Shown here one piece after another: positions 34,431 to 42,351 of a DNA stretch of 64,000 nt. A model generated the notes under the pieces. It did no database searches. It worked only from the letters and a program-made list of their open reading frames with translations, and was not told the DNA's origin. Each line of letters starts with the position of its first letter. Position 1 is the first letter of the stretch. The DNA is from Streptomyces spinoverrucosus (GTDB taxonomy: Bacteria; Actinomycetota; Actinomycetes; Streptomycetales; Streptomycetaceae), in contig NZ_BJND01000012.1 in the NCBI RefSeq assembly GCF_006539505.1, positions 124,001 to 188,000 on the forward strand, read 5' to 3'. Position numbers and translations under genes: made by a program.

Positions 34431-35066
34431 TCAGAACCGCTCTGAGCTGCGGGGGGGGGTGCTCAATCCGCCCTCTCCACCTTCCCCGGTCGGCCCCGGC
34501 AGGCGTGGCGGGCGCGGGGCCGGAAGGTCGATCAGGTCGCCCACTCCGGCCACGACCTGCAACGTTCGCGCGAGCGACGCCAGGGTCCGGCGGACCGCGG
34601 CGATCTCGGCGCGGAGGTCTGCCGAGTGTTCCCACTGGCGTTCATGGGCCACCGGGTCCCGGCTGGGCGGACGTTGGGACTCGTACGCGGCGAGGCGAGG
34701 GTGCCAGGACGTCAGCAGGGGGCGCAGCACCCGGTTGAGGACGGTCACCGCGAGGACGCCGAAGCTGACGTGGCCCGGTGCGAGGGGAGGGGCCACGTCC
34801 GGGCCGTAGCGGCGGAGGATTTCGCGGGTGGTGTTGAAGAAGGTGTACAGCGAGGACAGCGCCTCGCGCAGCAGGCCCTCGTCCGCGTCGAGTTCCTCGA
34901 CCGACACGCGCGTGATCAGCTCCAGGTACAGCTCCCAGGCCGCGCTGCGCTCCGCGTCGGCAGGCTCCCACGTACCGGAGATCTCACCGACGAACGGAAT
35001 CGTCAGCTTGGCCGTGATCTGTGACGGACCCGCCGGTCGACGTCGCCTGCGCTGCCTGTGTGCCAT
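34431..35066 (-). CDS. Helical-domain protein paralogous to the domain downstream of the TIR-NTPase
   Basis: 211 aa, mostly alpha-helical. Key stretches: WELYLELITRVSVEELDADE, then LLREALSSLYTFFNTTREIL, then RPLLTSWHPRLAAYE. These align with the protein at 36570-37028 (ELVTRIGVQEL, SLREALASLKSLIDFTRATL, RPFTTTWHPRLAAYE). The N-terminus is very basic (AHRQRRRRRPAG) and the C-terminus is Pro/Gly-rich. ATG at 35066 with GGGGAGGG upstream. Divergent from the TIR gene with only 38 bp between the starts, which suggests shared control. The family is unnamed to me; a partner or regulator of the TIR protein is plausible. Confidence 0.78.
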   Translation of the reverse strand: MAHRQRRRRRPAGPSQITAKLTIPFVGEISGTWEPADAERSAAWELYLELITRVSVEELDADEGLLREALSSLYTFFNTTREILRRYGPDVAPPLAPGHVSFGVLAVTVLNRVLRPLLTSWHPRLAAYESQRPPSRDPVAHERQWEHSADLRAEIAAVRRTLASLARTLQVVAGVGDLIDLPAPRPPRLPGPTGEGGEGGLSTPPRSSERF

Positions 35067-35104
35067 GATCGCCCTCCCCGGTACCCACAGTAGGGTAAGT
35101 CGTC

Positions 35105-36679
35105 GTGTGGGACGTCTTCCTCAGCTACAGCCGCGCTGATGCGGAGCGAGTCCGTCCGCTCGCGCGGGCGCTGCGCGACGGCGGCCTTGAGGTGTTCACG
35201 GACGAGACCGGGGTCGAGTCCTTCGCCGGTATCAGCGACACCATCCGCCGCGAACTGTCGTGTTCCAAGGCACTGCTGGCGTTCTACTCCACCGGCTACC
35301 CCGAGCGCGAGGCCTGCCAGTGGGAGCTGACCACCGCCTACCTGGCGGGACTTGGGGAGGGCAACCCGCGGCGACGCGTCATGGTGGTCAACCCGGAGCT
35401 GACGACGCACCACATCCACCCCGTCGAACTGCGCGACGCACGGCATGCCTCGGCGGACGACCTCACCGCCCTCGTGAGGGACGTACGCGCGCATGTGGGG
35501 CGCCTCGACGGCCCCATGACCCTCAAGGAACACCGCGTACGACGCTGGCTGCTCGGCACCCCGCAGTCGCGCCCCGAATTCCTGGGACGGCTCTCCGAGC
35601 TCTGGCAGGTGCACTCCGCCCTGCACGCCCACGCCGCGCCGCTCGTCACCGGCCGCGCGTCGGCGCATGCCGTGCAGATCCGGGGCATGGCGGGCATCGG
35701 CAAGACACTGCTGGCCCAGGAGTACGCCCTGCGCTTCGAGGCCGCGTACCCCGGTGGCGTGTGCTGGGTGAACGGGGAGTCGTACGACGCATCGGTACAC
35801 GCCCTGGGCACCGACGACCTCCACGGCTACTTCGACGCCATCGGCGAACCGTTCCTCTGGATCGTGGACGCGGCCCCCGCCCACCGGCTCGCCGCCCGCG
35901 AGATCGCGGCGATGGCGGCGCCCCATCCCCTCGGCCACACCCTCTTCACCCTGCGCAGCCGCGCCTACGACGCCCTGGGCACGCCGATCGACCTGGGACC
36001 GCTCGACGCGCCGCACGCGCGCGTGCTCGTCGGCGGCGACGAGGCGCTCGCCGGCGCGGTCGACGGTCACCCCCTCGCACTCGGCCTGCTGGGCCGGGCG
36101 GTCCGCGCCGGCCACCACCCCGGCACGCTCTACGACCGCCTGCACACCCGGGGCAGATCGCTGCTCGACACACTCGCCGACGAGGACGTGACGGGCTCCG
36201 TGGTACGGGACGTGGACACCGCGGACGCCGCCGACGTCCTCCGGTGCGCGACCGCCCTCCACCCCCTGCCGCTCACCACCGACGACGCGGCACACGTCCT
36301 GGCCGCCGCCGACCGCGTGCCCCGGATCGTCGCCCGTCGCCGAGCGGCGAACGGCGTCCGCGAGCTACGCGCCCGCAGCCTCCTCACCCCCCGCCGCGGA
36401 CGACGGCTGGTCACTGCATGCTGTGACCCAGCACGCCTGGCACCACCACGACCCGGCCCCCGCCCGCACCGAGGCCCTGCGGCACGCGGCCCTGCGTACG
36501 CTGTGCGCCCGCCGCGACCCGGCGACCCCGGTTACGCTGGCCTTGCCCGGCAGCCGGAGGGAGGCACCCATGACAGCGCCCAGCGAGTCGGAGCGGATGG
36601 CCGCCTTCGACATCCAGGTCGAGCTGGTCACGCGCATCGGGGTGCAGGAGCTGGCACCGGGCACGGGCAGCCTGCGTGA
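35105..36679 (+). CDS. TIR-domain STAND-like NTPase, apparently frameshifted near 36390
   Basis: As read, 524 aa. Residues 1-140 are a TIR domain (VFLSYSRADAERVRPLARAL; ACQWELTTAYL, with the putative NADase catalytic Glu74). Residues ~150-430 are an NB-ARC/STAND-like ATPase with Walker A GMAGIGKT (194-201), a Walker B-like EPFLWIVDAA and HPLALGLLG. From ~residue 430 the frame turns into unnatural Arg/Pro sequence. In the +1 frame the winged-helix continuation DDGWSLHAVTQHAWHHHD appears and stays open to 37028, so one extra C in the C6 run at 36386-36392 is likely. Corrected, the protein is ~640 aa and fused to the helical domain. GTG start at 35105. Confidence 0.8.
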   Translation: MWDVFLSYSRADAERVRPLARALRDGGLEVFTDETGVESFAGISDTIRRELSCSKALLAFYSTGYPEREACQWELTTAYLAGLGEGNPRRRVMVVNPELTTHHIHPVELRDARHASADDLTALVRDVRAHVGRLDGPMTLKEHRVRRWLLGTPQSRPEFLGRLSELWQVHSALHAHAAPLVTGRASAHAVQIRGMAGIGKTLLAQEYALRFEAAYPGGVCWVNGESYDASVHALGTDDLHGYFDAIGEPFLWIVDAAPAHRLAAREIAAMAAPHPLGHTLFTLRSRAYDALGTPIDLGPLDAPHARVLVGGDEALAGAVDGHPLALGLLGRAVRAGHHPGTLYDRLHTRGRSLLDTLADEDVTGSVVRDVDTADAADVLRCATALHPLPLTTDDAAHVLAAADRVPRIVARRRAANGVRELRARSLLTPRRGRRLVTACCDPARLAPPRPGPRPHRGPAARGPAYAVRPPRPGDPGYAGLARQPEGGTHDSAQRVGADGRLRHPGRAGHAHRGAGAGTGHGQPA

Positions 36680-37028
36680 GGCGCTGGCGTCGCTGAAATC
36701 CCTGATCGACTTCACGCGGGCGACCTTGCACACGTACAGCATCGGCTTGGAGCGTGGCGCCGAGTCCGGCGCTCCGACGGTCCAGAACCTGGCGTACACC
36801 CTGATCAACGACACCATCCGCCCCTTCACCACCACCTGGCACCCCCGCCTGGCCGCCTACGAAGCCCGCTGCCCCGCGGACGCGGCCCCGCCCGACCACG
36901 AGGCGGCGTGGCCGGAGGCGGAGGCCATGCGCGCCGAACTGGCAGCTCTGCGGGAGCCGTTGCTGCGGATCGTGGAGGGGTTGGGCGGTATCTCCGGGGC
37001 GGACTTCGGGGTGGCGGCGACGGGGTGA
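36570..37028 (+). CDS. Helical-domain protein, C-terminal part or nested product of the TIR-NTPase
   Basis: 152 aa from the ATG at 36570 (MTAPSESERMAAFDIQVELV), which has a very strong GGAGGGAGG 5 nt upstream. It is paralogous to 34431-35066 over its whole helical core. In this frame the sequence is open back to the TIR-NTPase frameshift point, so it may be the C-terminal domain of a longer TIR protein, a separately initiated product, or both. No catalytic residues are evident. Context (TIR, NTPase, paralogue) suggests a sensing or scaffold domain. Confidence 0.75.
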   Translation: MTAPSESERMAAFDIQVELVTRIGVQELAPGTGSLREALASLKSLIDFTRATLHTYSIGLERGAESGAPTVQNLAYTLINDTIRPFTTTWHPRLAAYEARCPADAAPPDHEAAWPEAEAMRAELAALREPLLRIVEGLGGISGADFGVAATG

Positions 37029-37142
37029 GGCCTTCGCGTGCCGAGGCTTGGCGTGCCGAGGTTCGGGGACGGGGTGAGGCTTCGCCGCTGCCCCGGGCGT
37101 AATTGTATGAAGCCCCGCCACACGACTCCGTACGCTGCACAC

Positions 37143-37922
37143 ATGCCCACCCCCGACGACACCACCTTCCTCAACACCACCGCCGACCGCCTGGCCACCC
37201 TCCCCACCGTCCAGGCCGTGGCCCTCGGCGGCTCCCGCGCCCAGGGCACCCACAGCCCCGACAGCGACTGGGACCTGGCCGTCTACTACCGCGGCCCCTT
37301 CGACCCGGCCGACCTCCGCGCCCTCGGCTGGGAGGGCGAGGTGTCGGAGGTCGGCGGCTGGGGCGGGGGCGTGTTCAACGGGGGCGCGTGGCTGACGATC
37401 GACGGGCGGCGCGTCGACGTCCACTACCGTGATCTCGACGTGGTCGAGCGGGAGTTGACGGAGGCGGAGGAGGGGCGGTTCCGGGTGGAGCCGCTGCTGT
37501 TCCATCTCGCGGGGATTCCCAGCTACTTGGTCGTCGCGGAGCTGGCGATCAACGAGGTGCTCCGCGGTGAGCTGCCGCGGCCGGCGTCGTACCCCGAGGA
37601 GCTACGTCGCACAGCGAGCCAACGCTGGTACGGCACCGCCCGCGCCACCCTCACCTACGCCAAGGCCAACCACGCCCCGTCGGGCCGCCTCACAGAGGTC
37701 GCCGGCGCCATCGCCACGGCGGCCGTACAGACCGGGCACGCTGTGCTGGCGGGACGGGGGGAGTGGGTGACCAATGAGAAGCGGTTGTTGGAGCGGGCGG
37801 GACTGCGGAGCGTCGACGGTGTGATCGGCGGTCTGGGAAACCGCCGCGATCAGTTGAGTCAGGCGGTCACCGAAGCTGAGGAGCTGTTCGCGCACGCAGT
37901 GGAGACGGCAACGGCGACTTGA
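37143..37922 (+). CDS. Nucleotidyltransferase-domain protein (MNT/aminoglycoside-type)
   Basis: 259 aa. The polymerase-beta-like core has VAVALGGSRAQGTHSPDSDW-type sequence: GGSRAQG followed by DSDWDLAVYY (the two metal-binding Asp) and a third Asp in GRRVDVHYRDLD. The C-terminal half is helical (RRTASQRWYGTARATLTYAK), like the substrate domain of antibiotic adenylyltransferases and HEPN partners. ATG at 37143; upstream in-frame starts lie in repetitive sequence. It follows the TIR locus by 114 bp on the same strand; whether it belongs to it is unknown. Confidence 0.85.
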   Translation: MPTPDDTTFLNTTADRLATLPTVQAVALGGSRAQGTHSPDSDWDLAVYYRGPFDPADLRALGWEGEVSEVGGWGGGVFNGGAWLTIDGRRVDVHYRDLDVVERELTEAEEGRFRVEPLLFHLAGIPSYLVVAELAINEVLRGELPRPASYPEELRRTASQRWYGTARATLTYAKANHAPSGRLTEVAGAIATAAVQTGHAVLAGRGEWVTNEKRLLERAGLRSVDGVIGGLGNRRDQLSQAVTEAEELFAHAVETATAT

Positions 37923-38155
37923 ACGTGTCACGCCGCCGTGTGAATAAGGTCGACTCCAGGTGGCTGGATCTTGCCCACCCTGGGCTGCGGGCGCGTCTCT
38001 CGATCACGCTGGTGCTGCCCGCATCTCTCCCATTCCTGGGCATTCATGCGCCGCATTTCGGTCGTTCTTGGCGCTTCCCGCGGCATGTACTGTCCGGCTT
38101 CCGCCAGAGGGCGACGTAAGACGTGCGGATGCGCCATGAGCAGGGGGAGAGACAC
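37923..38155. promoter_or_regulatory. Gene-free leader of the secreted-protein/ABC locus
   Basis: 233 bp of slightly lower GC than its surroundings, containing no convincing reading frame. It ends with GGGGGAGAGACAC directly before the next start. It presumably holds the promoter of the downstream locus, but I see no near-consensus -35/-10 pair. Confidence 0.35.
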
Positions 38156-38620
38156 ATGAGGAAGGCTCTGCTGACCACGGGGCTTGTCGGGGTTCTGGCC
38201 GCGGGTACGGCCGTGCCGGGGGCGGCCATTTCCGACAGCGGATCGGCGCCGCTGCCGGGCACGGGTGCGAGGGTCGTGGCGAACGCCTGGCACTGCAATG
38301 TCTACGCCGACAAATGCTCCTTCAAGACGTCCACCAAGACCACGAAGGGCGGCGCGAAGTACAAGGTCAGCAAGATCACCAATGTGGCGACCGTGAAGGC
38401 CAACGGATGGCAGGCCACCCTCTCCCTGAGCCCGAGCGGCACGCAGGTCAGCGAGAACACCCGCCAGGTCAGCTGGACCAACAACAACACCTGGATCGCC
38501 GACATCAGCGGCATCGCCGATCCGGGGGGCTCGATGAACACGAGCATCACCACCTGCTCCGACGGCGGTGCCTTCAAGGCCGGTGTCAAGGCCTTCGCTT
38601 CTGCCTGCGCCAACGACTGA
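38156..38620 (+). CDS. Secreted four-cysteine protein, possible bacteriocin or secreted signal
   Basis: 154 aa with a clear Sec signal peptide (MRKALLTTGLVGVLAAGTAV, cleavage near AAIS). The mature ~125 residues are Lys/Thr/Asn-rich and carry four cysteines (WHCNVYADKCSFK near the front, TTCSDGG and ASACAND at the end), suggesting two disulfides. The ATG at 38156 has GGGGGAG upstream. It is followed 13 bp later by an exported helical protein and then an ABC ATPase and FtsX-type permease, an order like lactococcin-972-type bacteriocin operons, although the peptide is longer and not obviously homologous. Unrecognised family. Confidence 0.75.
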   Translation: MRKALLTTGLVGVLAAGTAVPGAAISDSGSAPLPGTGARVVANAWHCNVYADKCSFKTSTKTTKGGAKYKVSKITNVATVKANGWQATLSLSPSGTQVSENTRQVSWTNNNTWIADISGIADPGGSMNTSITTCSDGGAFKAGVKAFASACAND

Positions 38621-38633
38621 TCGATGATCCGCC

Positions 38634-39668
38634 GTGCAGAACAGCCTTCTCCACCGGCACCCACGTTGTCGTAACCATGTGGTCGCCGCCGTCGCGGTGG
38701 CGATCGCCGCGGCGCTGGGCGTCTCCCTGTACGGAGGCGGGGCGGTCGGGCTCGGCCCGCCCGGCGGCGGTCTCGCCGAGCAGCTCGACGCCCTGCGCGG
38801 TGCCAATGATCTGGTACGTGCCTCCCGCGCCGATGTCGGACGGGAACCGGCGCTGTATCCGACCGCATACGGGCGGCTGGAGGCCGCGCTGCCCATGGGC
38901 CGCCGGACCGGTAAGCCGGTGCCAGCGATCCGCCCCGTCGCCCTGGCGAATCTCGTCCGCACCGACATCCTGGACACCCCTGCCTGGCGCGCCCACTACG
39001 TCTGTCTGTCGCTCTCCGGTTCCAAGGGCCCGAAGCCGGCCGACGCGGCAACCGTCCTGGAACGGGCCGGCGTTCGGGAGCAGGCCGAGAGCGAGGCGCT
39101 CGCCTATCTGCGCGCGCCGGATCGTGGAGACGATGTTCTGACCTCGCTCGCCACCCGTGCAGCCTTTCTGAGCACATTGACGTGCCTGGGCCGTGCGGGC
39201 GAGGTGCCCCGGGCCAACCTGGACCGTCTCGCGGCGGACACCGCTCGTGCCGATCAGCCCGTACCGGTGCTCTACGCGGGCGAGGCCTTGCGTGCGGCAG
39301 GCGTACGAGCCCGGGCCACACGGGCTCTCCGGGGCGCCGACGTGCTGCTGGAGGGTGACTGCGGCCGCCTCGACCCCATCCAGCGAGCCGCTCTGGCCCT
39401 GCTGCGTCAGCGGCTGCCGCAGCCGACACGCGACTGCCTCCGAGCCGCACTACACGACTCCGACGCTCAGACGCGATGGCTGGCCAGGCGCGCGCTCACC
39501 GTCGGTGCATCCGATTCCTCCCCGGCCCTCCCCGCGCTGGTGAGCCGCATCCGGTCCGACGGCCTCGTCGCCAAGTCCCCGGCCCAGCTGGGCACGCTCA
39601 CCGCCACCTACAACGCCGCGCGCGCCCTGACCGCGGGTGCCAGCAGGAGCAGGCGCCGGGATGGTTGA
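38634..39668 (+). CDS. Membrane-anchored helical-repeat protein (first part, apparently frameshifted)
   Basis: 344 aa from a GTG 13 bp after the peptide gene. An N-terminal hydrophobic segment (HVVAAVAVAIAAALGVSLYG) anchors or exports it. The rest is alpha-helical with several short helix pairs (EALRAAGVRARATRALRGAD, RAALALLRQRLPQPTRDCLR). The natural-looking sequence stops at about 39640 (TYNAARALTAG), where the frame runs into SRSRRRDG and a stop. Natural sequence resumes in the -1 frame (QQEQAPGWLKRRLRQMG), so this gene and the next ORF are probably one protein of ~530 aa split by one missing base. Function unknown. Confidence 0.68.
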   Translation: MQNSLLHRHPRCRNHVVAAVAVAIAAALGVSLYGGGAVGLGPPGGGLAEQLDALRGANDLVRASRADVGREPALYPTAYGRLEAALPMGRRTGKPVPAIRPVALANLVRTDILDTPAWRAHYVCLSLSGSKGPKPADAATVLERAGVREQAESEALAYLRAPDRGDDVLTSLATRAAFLSTLTCLGRAGEVPRANLDRLAADTARADQPVPVLYAGEALRAAGVRARATRALRGADVLLEGDCGRLDPIQRAALALLRQRLPQPTRDCLRAALHDSDAQTRWLARRALTVGASDSSPALPALVSRIRSDGLVAKSPAQLGTLTATYNAARALTAGASRSRRRDG

Positions 39669-39685
39669 AGAGGCGGCTGCGGCAG

Positions 39686-40249
39686 ATGGGGTCGGACCGT
39701 CGCCTCGACCCGTCCGACCGGGTGCTGCTCGCCATGACCTGCCACCGGCTGGCCCTGGCCTGCGGGCCGCCGGCCGAGAAGGGGGTCGAGGAAGCGGGCG
39801 CAATAAAGGTGCCGGCACGCCTGACGGCCGAGAACCAGCGTGGCTGGTACGGAGCCATGGCAGCGAGGGCCGAGTTCGGGCTGGGCTGTCGGCATACGTC
39901 CGTCGAACTGCCCGCCGACGAGCAGCCCACGCTCTCCTCCCGCTCGCTGCGCACGGTGGTCGTACTCGCCGACGCCGGTTGTACAGCTCAGGCGGCGCGG
40001 CTCACGGAGGGGACCGATCTGGTGGCACGGGCTCGGCAAGCCCTGGCCGACGGAGATCTGGTGACCGCGTCCGACGCGATTCAGGCGGCCCTCGTCTCCG
40101 ACCAGAGCATTCCGCAGACCTTCTGGAACGAGCTGCCCGGCCTGCTGAAGCGGTATCGCGACGCGAAGTTCCCCGACCTGTACGCCCCCTCGCCCGGCGG
40201 TGCCGCTTCCGCGGACGCGACCAGAGCCGCGTACTACCTCCTCGCCTGA
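39686..40249 (+). CDS. C-terminal part of the helical exported protein, or a coupled second gene
   Basis: 187 aa from the ATG at 39686. A TTG at 39665 overlaps the previous stop (TTGA) and would permit translational coupling. Helical, with isolated cysteines (AMTCHRLALACGPP, FGLGCRHTS, VLADAGCTAQ). The composition and helix spacing continue those of the upstream ORF, and the open frame extends upstream through GWLKRRLRQ without a ribosome-binding site. I favour a frameshift in a single gene over two genes. No known domain recognised. Confidence 0.62.
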   Translation: MGSDRRLDPSDRVLLAMTCHRLALACGPPAEKGVEEAGAIKVPARLTAENQRGWYGAMAARAEFGLGCRHTSVELPADEQPTLSSRSLRTVVVLADAGCTAQAARLTEGTDLVARARQALADGDLVTASDAIQAALVSDQSIPQTFWNELPGLLKRYRDAKFPDLYAPSPGGAASADATRAAYYLLA

Positions 40250-40288
40250 ACCCGCCCACCCCTCCATGCCGGAAGGTCACCCCATCGT

Positions 40289-40969
40289 ATGAACACCGCC
40301 TCTCCACCCGCCGACGTGGCCGAAGGCCTGGCCTTCCACTACGCCTCCGGGGGTGGGCTGACCCGTGCGGACCTCACCCTCGACACAGCAACGATGACGG
40401 CCGTCGAGGGCCCCTCGGGCTCGGGCAAGAGCACCCTGCTGGCCCTCCTCGGTCTGCTCCTCTCGCCCACCGACGGCTCCCTGCGCATCGCCGGTACGGA
40501 CACAGGTTCCCTGTCCTCGGCGGATCGGGACCTGTTGCGTCGGCGTTCGATCGGCATCGTCCTGCAGGACCTCGGACTGCTGACGTTCCTCAACGCCTGG
40601 GAAAACGTCGCCGCCGCCTTCGGTCCCCGGCTCGCCCGGCACCGCGCGGCGGCCCGCGATCTGCTCGGCGAGCTCGGCATGGAGCAGCTCGCCGACTCTC
40701 CGGTGAGCGAGCTCTCCGGTGGCCAGCGGCAGCGTGTCGCCGTCGCCCGTGCGGCCGTGAAGGAACCGGTGCTCATCCTGGCCGACGAGCCGACCTCGGG
40801 GCTCGACCCCGCCACGGCGAACTCAGTGATGGTTTCCCTGCGTTCATGTGCCCGGCGTGGCGCGGCCGTGCTGCTCGTCACACACGACCGCGCGGTCGCG
40901 GAGCGTTGCGATGAGCGCCATGTGCTCGACGCCGGAGTTCTGTCGGCAGCCAGCAAGGAGTTGGGATGA
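40289..40969 (+). CDS. ABC transporter ATP-binding protein (MacB/LolD type)
   Basis: 226 aa. Walker A VEGPSGSGKSTLLALLGLLL, the Q-loop IVLQDLGLLTFLNAWENVAA, the signature VSELSGGQRQRVAVARAAVK, Walker B LILADEPTSGLDP and the switch His in VLLVTHDRAV are all intact. The type accompanies FtsX-like permeases that move lipoproteins, peptides or antibiotics out of the membrane. ATG at 40289. Its stop overlaps the permease start (ATGA). Downstream of the secreted-protein genes, it probably exports or provides immunity to their product. Confidence 0.92.
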   Translation: MNTASPPADVAEGLAFHYASGGGLTRADLTLDTATMTAVEGPSGSGKSTLLALLGLLLSPTDGSLRIAGTDTGSLSSADRDLLRRRSIGIVLQDLGLLTFLNAWENVAAAFGPRLARHRAAARDLLGELGMEQLADSPVSELSGGQRQRVAVARAAVKEPVLILADEPTSGLDPATANSVMVSLRSCARRGAAVLLVTHDRAVAERCDERHVLDAGVLSAASKELG

Positions 40970-42162
40970 GTCGCTGGAGTCTCTACACCTGGAAACGCGA
41001 CGGACGTTCGTTGCGCAGGGCGGTGCCCGCGCTTGCCGTGCTCGCGGCGATGCTGACCATGTCCGCCGGGGTGGCGGCCGGGGCTGCCGGTGCTGTTGAG
41101 CGGGACGTGTTGGGGTCGGGTGGGCTCACTCAGGTTGAGCTTTCCTCGTTCGAGGGGGACGCGTCGGTGCGCTCGCTCACCGCCTCGGCTCTGCGGGATG
41201 CCGGGAGTGTGCCGGGGGTTCGGCAGGTCGTCGGTGACTACTCCTCCGTGTTGTATGCCGAGGAGGCCGGGACGTACGACCTGACCAGCCACACCCTCAC
41301 CCCGGGCGACGATCTTCCCGTCAGTGCGGGTGCCATCCCCGCGGTGCTGGGACCGAAGGAGGTCGTTCTGCCCGCCAACGCGCAAGGGACCGACTTCACG
41401 CCGCTCCTCGGGCGGACCGTCGCCTTCGGCTACACCAAGGCATCCGGGGCCGCGTCCGGGACCACCGGCGTCGTTCAGCTGAAGATCGTCGCCCTGTACG
41501 ACCCGAGGTGGCAGGCCGACGGGCCCGGCGTCGCATACCTCTCCGAGGACACCGCCGCGTTTCTGGCCGCGGCACGTGCCGGTCAAGGGACGGAGGTCTT
41601 CCGGGAGAAGGAGGGTGCGCAGTCCGCCGTCGTGGTCGTGGAGCATCAACGGCAGGTGGCCGCCGTCACCAAGGCGCTGCAGGACGACGGGTTCTCGGCG
41701 TCCGCGGTGTCCGATCGGGTGCGCAATCTGCCGGGGCTGTTCGGTGTGGCGGATCTCGCGATGCGCGTCGGGGTCCTCGTCCTGGCACTGGGCGCACTGG
41801 GGCTCGGTGCCGTCCGCGCCTCGGACAGCGCGCGGGCGCGGCTCGGTCAGTTCGCCGTCCTACGGATCCTCGGCACCGGCCGGCCCGAGCTGCGCCGGAT
41901 TCTGCTCGGCGAAGCCATGCTGTCCGGAGGGGTGGCGGGGCTGATCGGGACCGTCGCCGGGACCGGGCTCTCCGTCACACTGGTCGGGCCGCTCAGCGAT
42001 GTGCTCGGCCTGCCCATCACGGTCGCGGACGCCCTGCCGGGGCCCGCCTGGGCCGCCGCGGCGCTGCTTCTGCCCGCGGCTGCTCTGGCTGTCGGAACTC
42101 TCCTCGGCAGCCGTGAGGTTCTTCGCCAGGACCCGTACCTCACCGCGCGAGCGCACGGCTGA
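40966..42162 (+). CDS. FtsX/MacB-like ABC transporter permease
   Basis: 398 aa. One N-terminal membrane helix (AVPALAVLAAMLTMSAGVAA), a large extracytoplasmic domain of ~220 residues, then three C-terminal helices (ADLAMRVGVLVLALGALGLG; LLGEAMLSGGVAGLIGTVAG; PAWAAAALLLPAAALAVGTL). This four-helix layout is the FtsX/MacB plan. GQFAVLRILGTGRPELRRI is the cytoplasmic coupling helix seen in FtsX-like domains. Translationally coupled to the ATPase. Confidence 0.85.
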   Translation: MSRWSLYTWKRDGRSLRRAVPALAVLAAMLTMSAGVAAGAAGAVERDVLGSGGLTQVELSSFEGDASVRSLTASALRDAGSVPGVRQVVGDYSSVLYAEEAGTYDLTSHTLTPGDDLPVSAGAIPAVLGPKEVVLPANAQGTDFTPLLGRTVAFGYTKASGAASGTTGVVQLKIVALYDPRWQADGPGVAYLSEDTAAFLAAARAGQGTEVFREKEGAQSAVVVVEHQRQVAAVTKALQDDGFSASAVSDRVRNLPGLFGVADLAMRVGVLVLALGALGLGAVRASDSARARLGQFAVLRILGTGRPELRRILLGEAMLSGGVAGLIGTVAGTGLSVTLVGPLSDVLGLPITVADALPGPAWAAAALLLPAAALAVGTLLGSREVLRQDPYLTARAHG

Positions 42163-42351
42163 CGCCCCCAGAAAGAGGCCTCCACAGCGATTGCGTTCAT
42201 AAAGAACGTGGCCCGTCCAAGCATCGTCACATCGAGGTAATACGAGCGTTCCACGCCCTCCAAGAACGCGATCTACGGTAGGCAGCACAACCCGCAGCCC
42301 GGCCACCGTCGCCCGTAGGCACCCACCCCCGCCTCGCCCGACAGGAGCCCC

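Noticed and set aside
37143..37922. Type VII toxin-antitoxin (MNT/HEPN) pair
   Set aside because: The nucleotidyltransferase is full-length and resembles antibiotic adenylyltransferases; no HEPN gene is adjacent.
42163..42351. tRNA or small RNA gene in the lower-GC spacer before the FUSC gene
   Set aside because: No cloverleaf, CCA or strong hairpin could be drawn; left unassigned.
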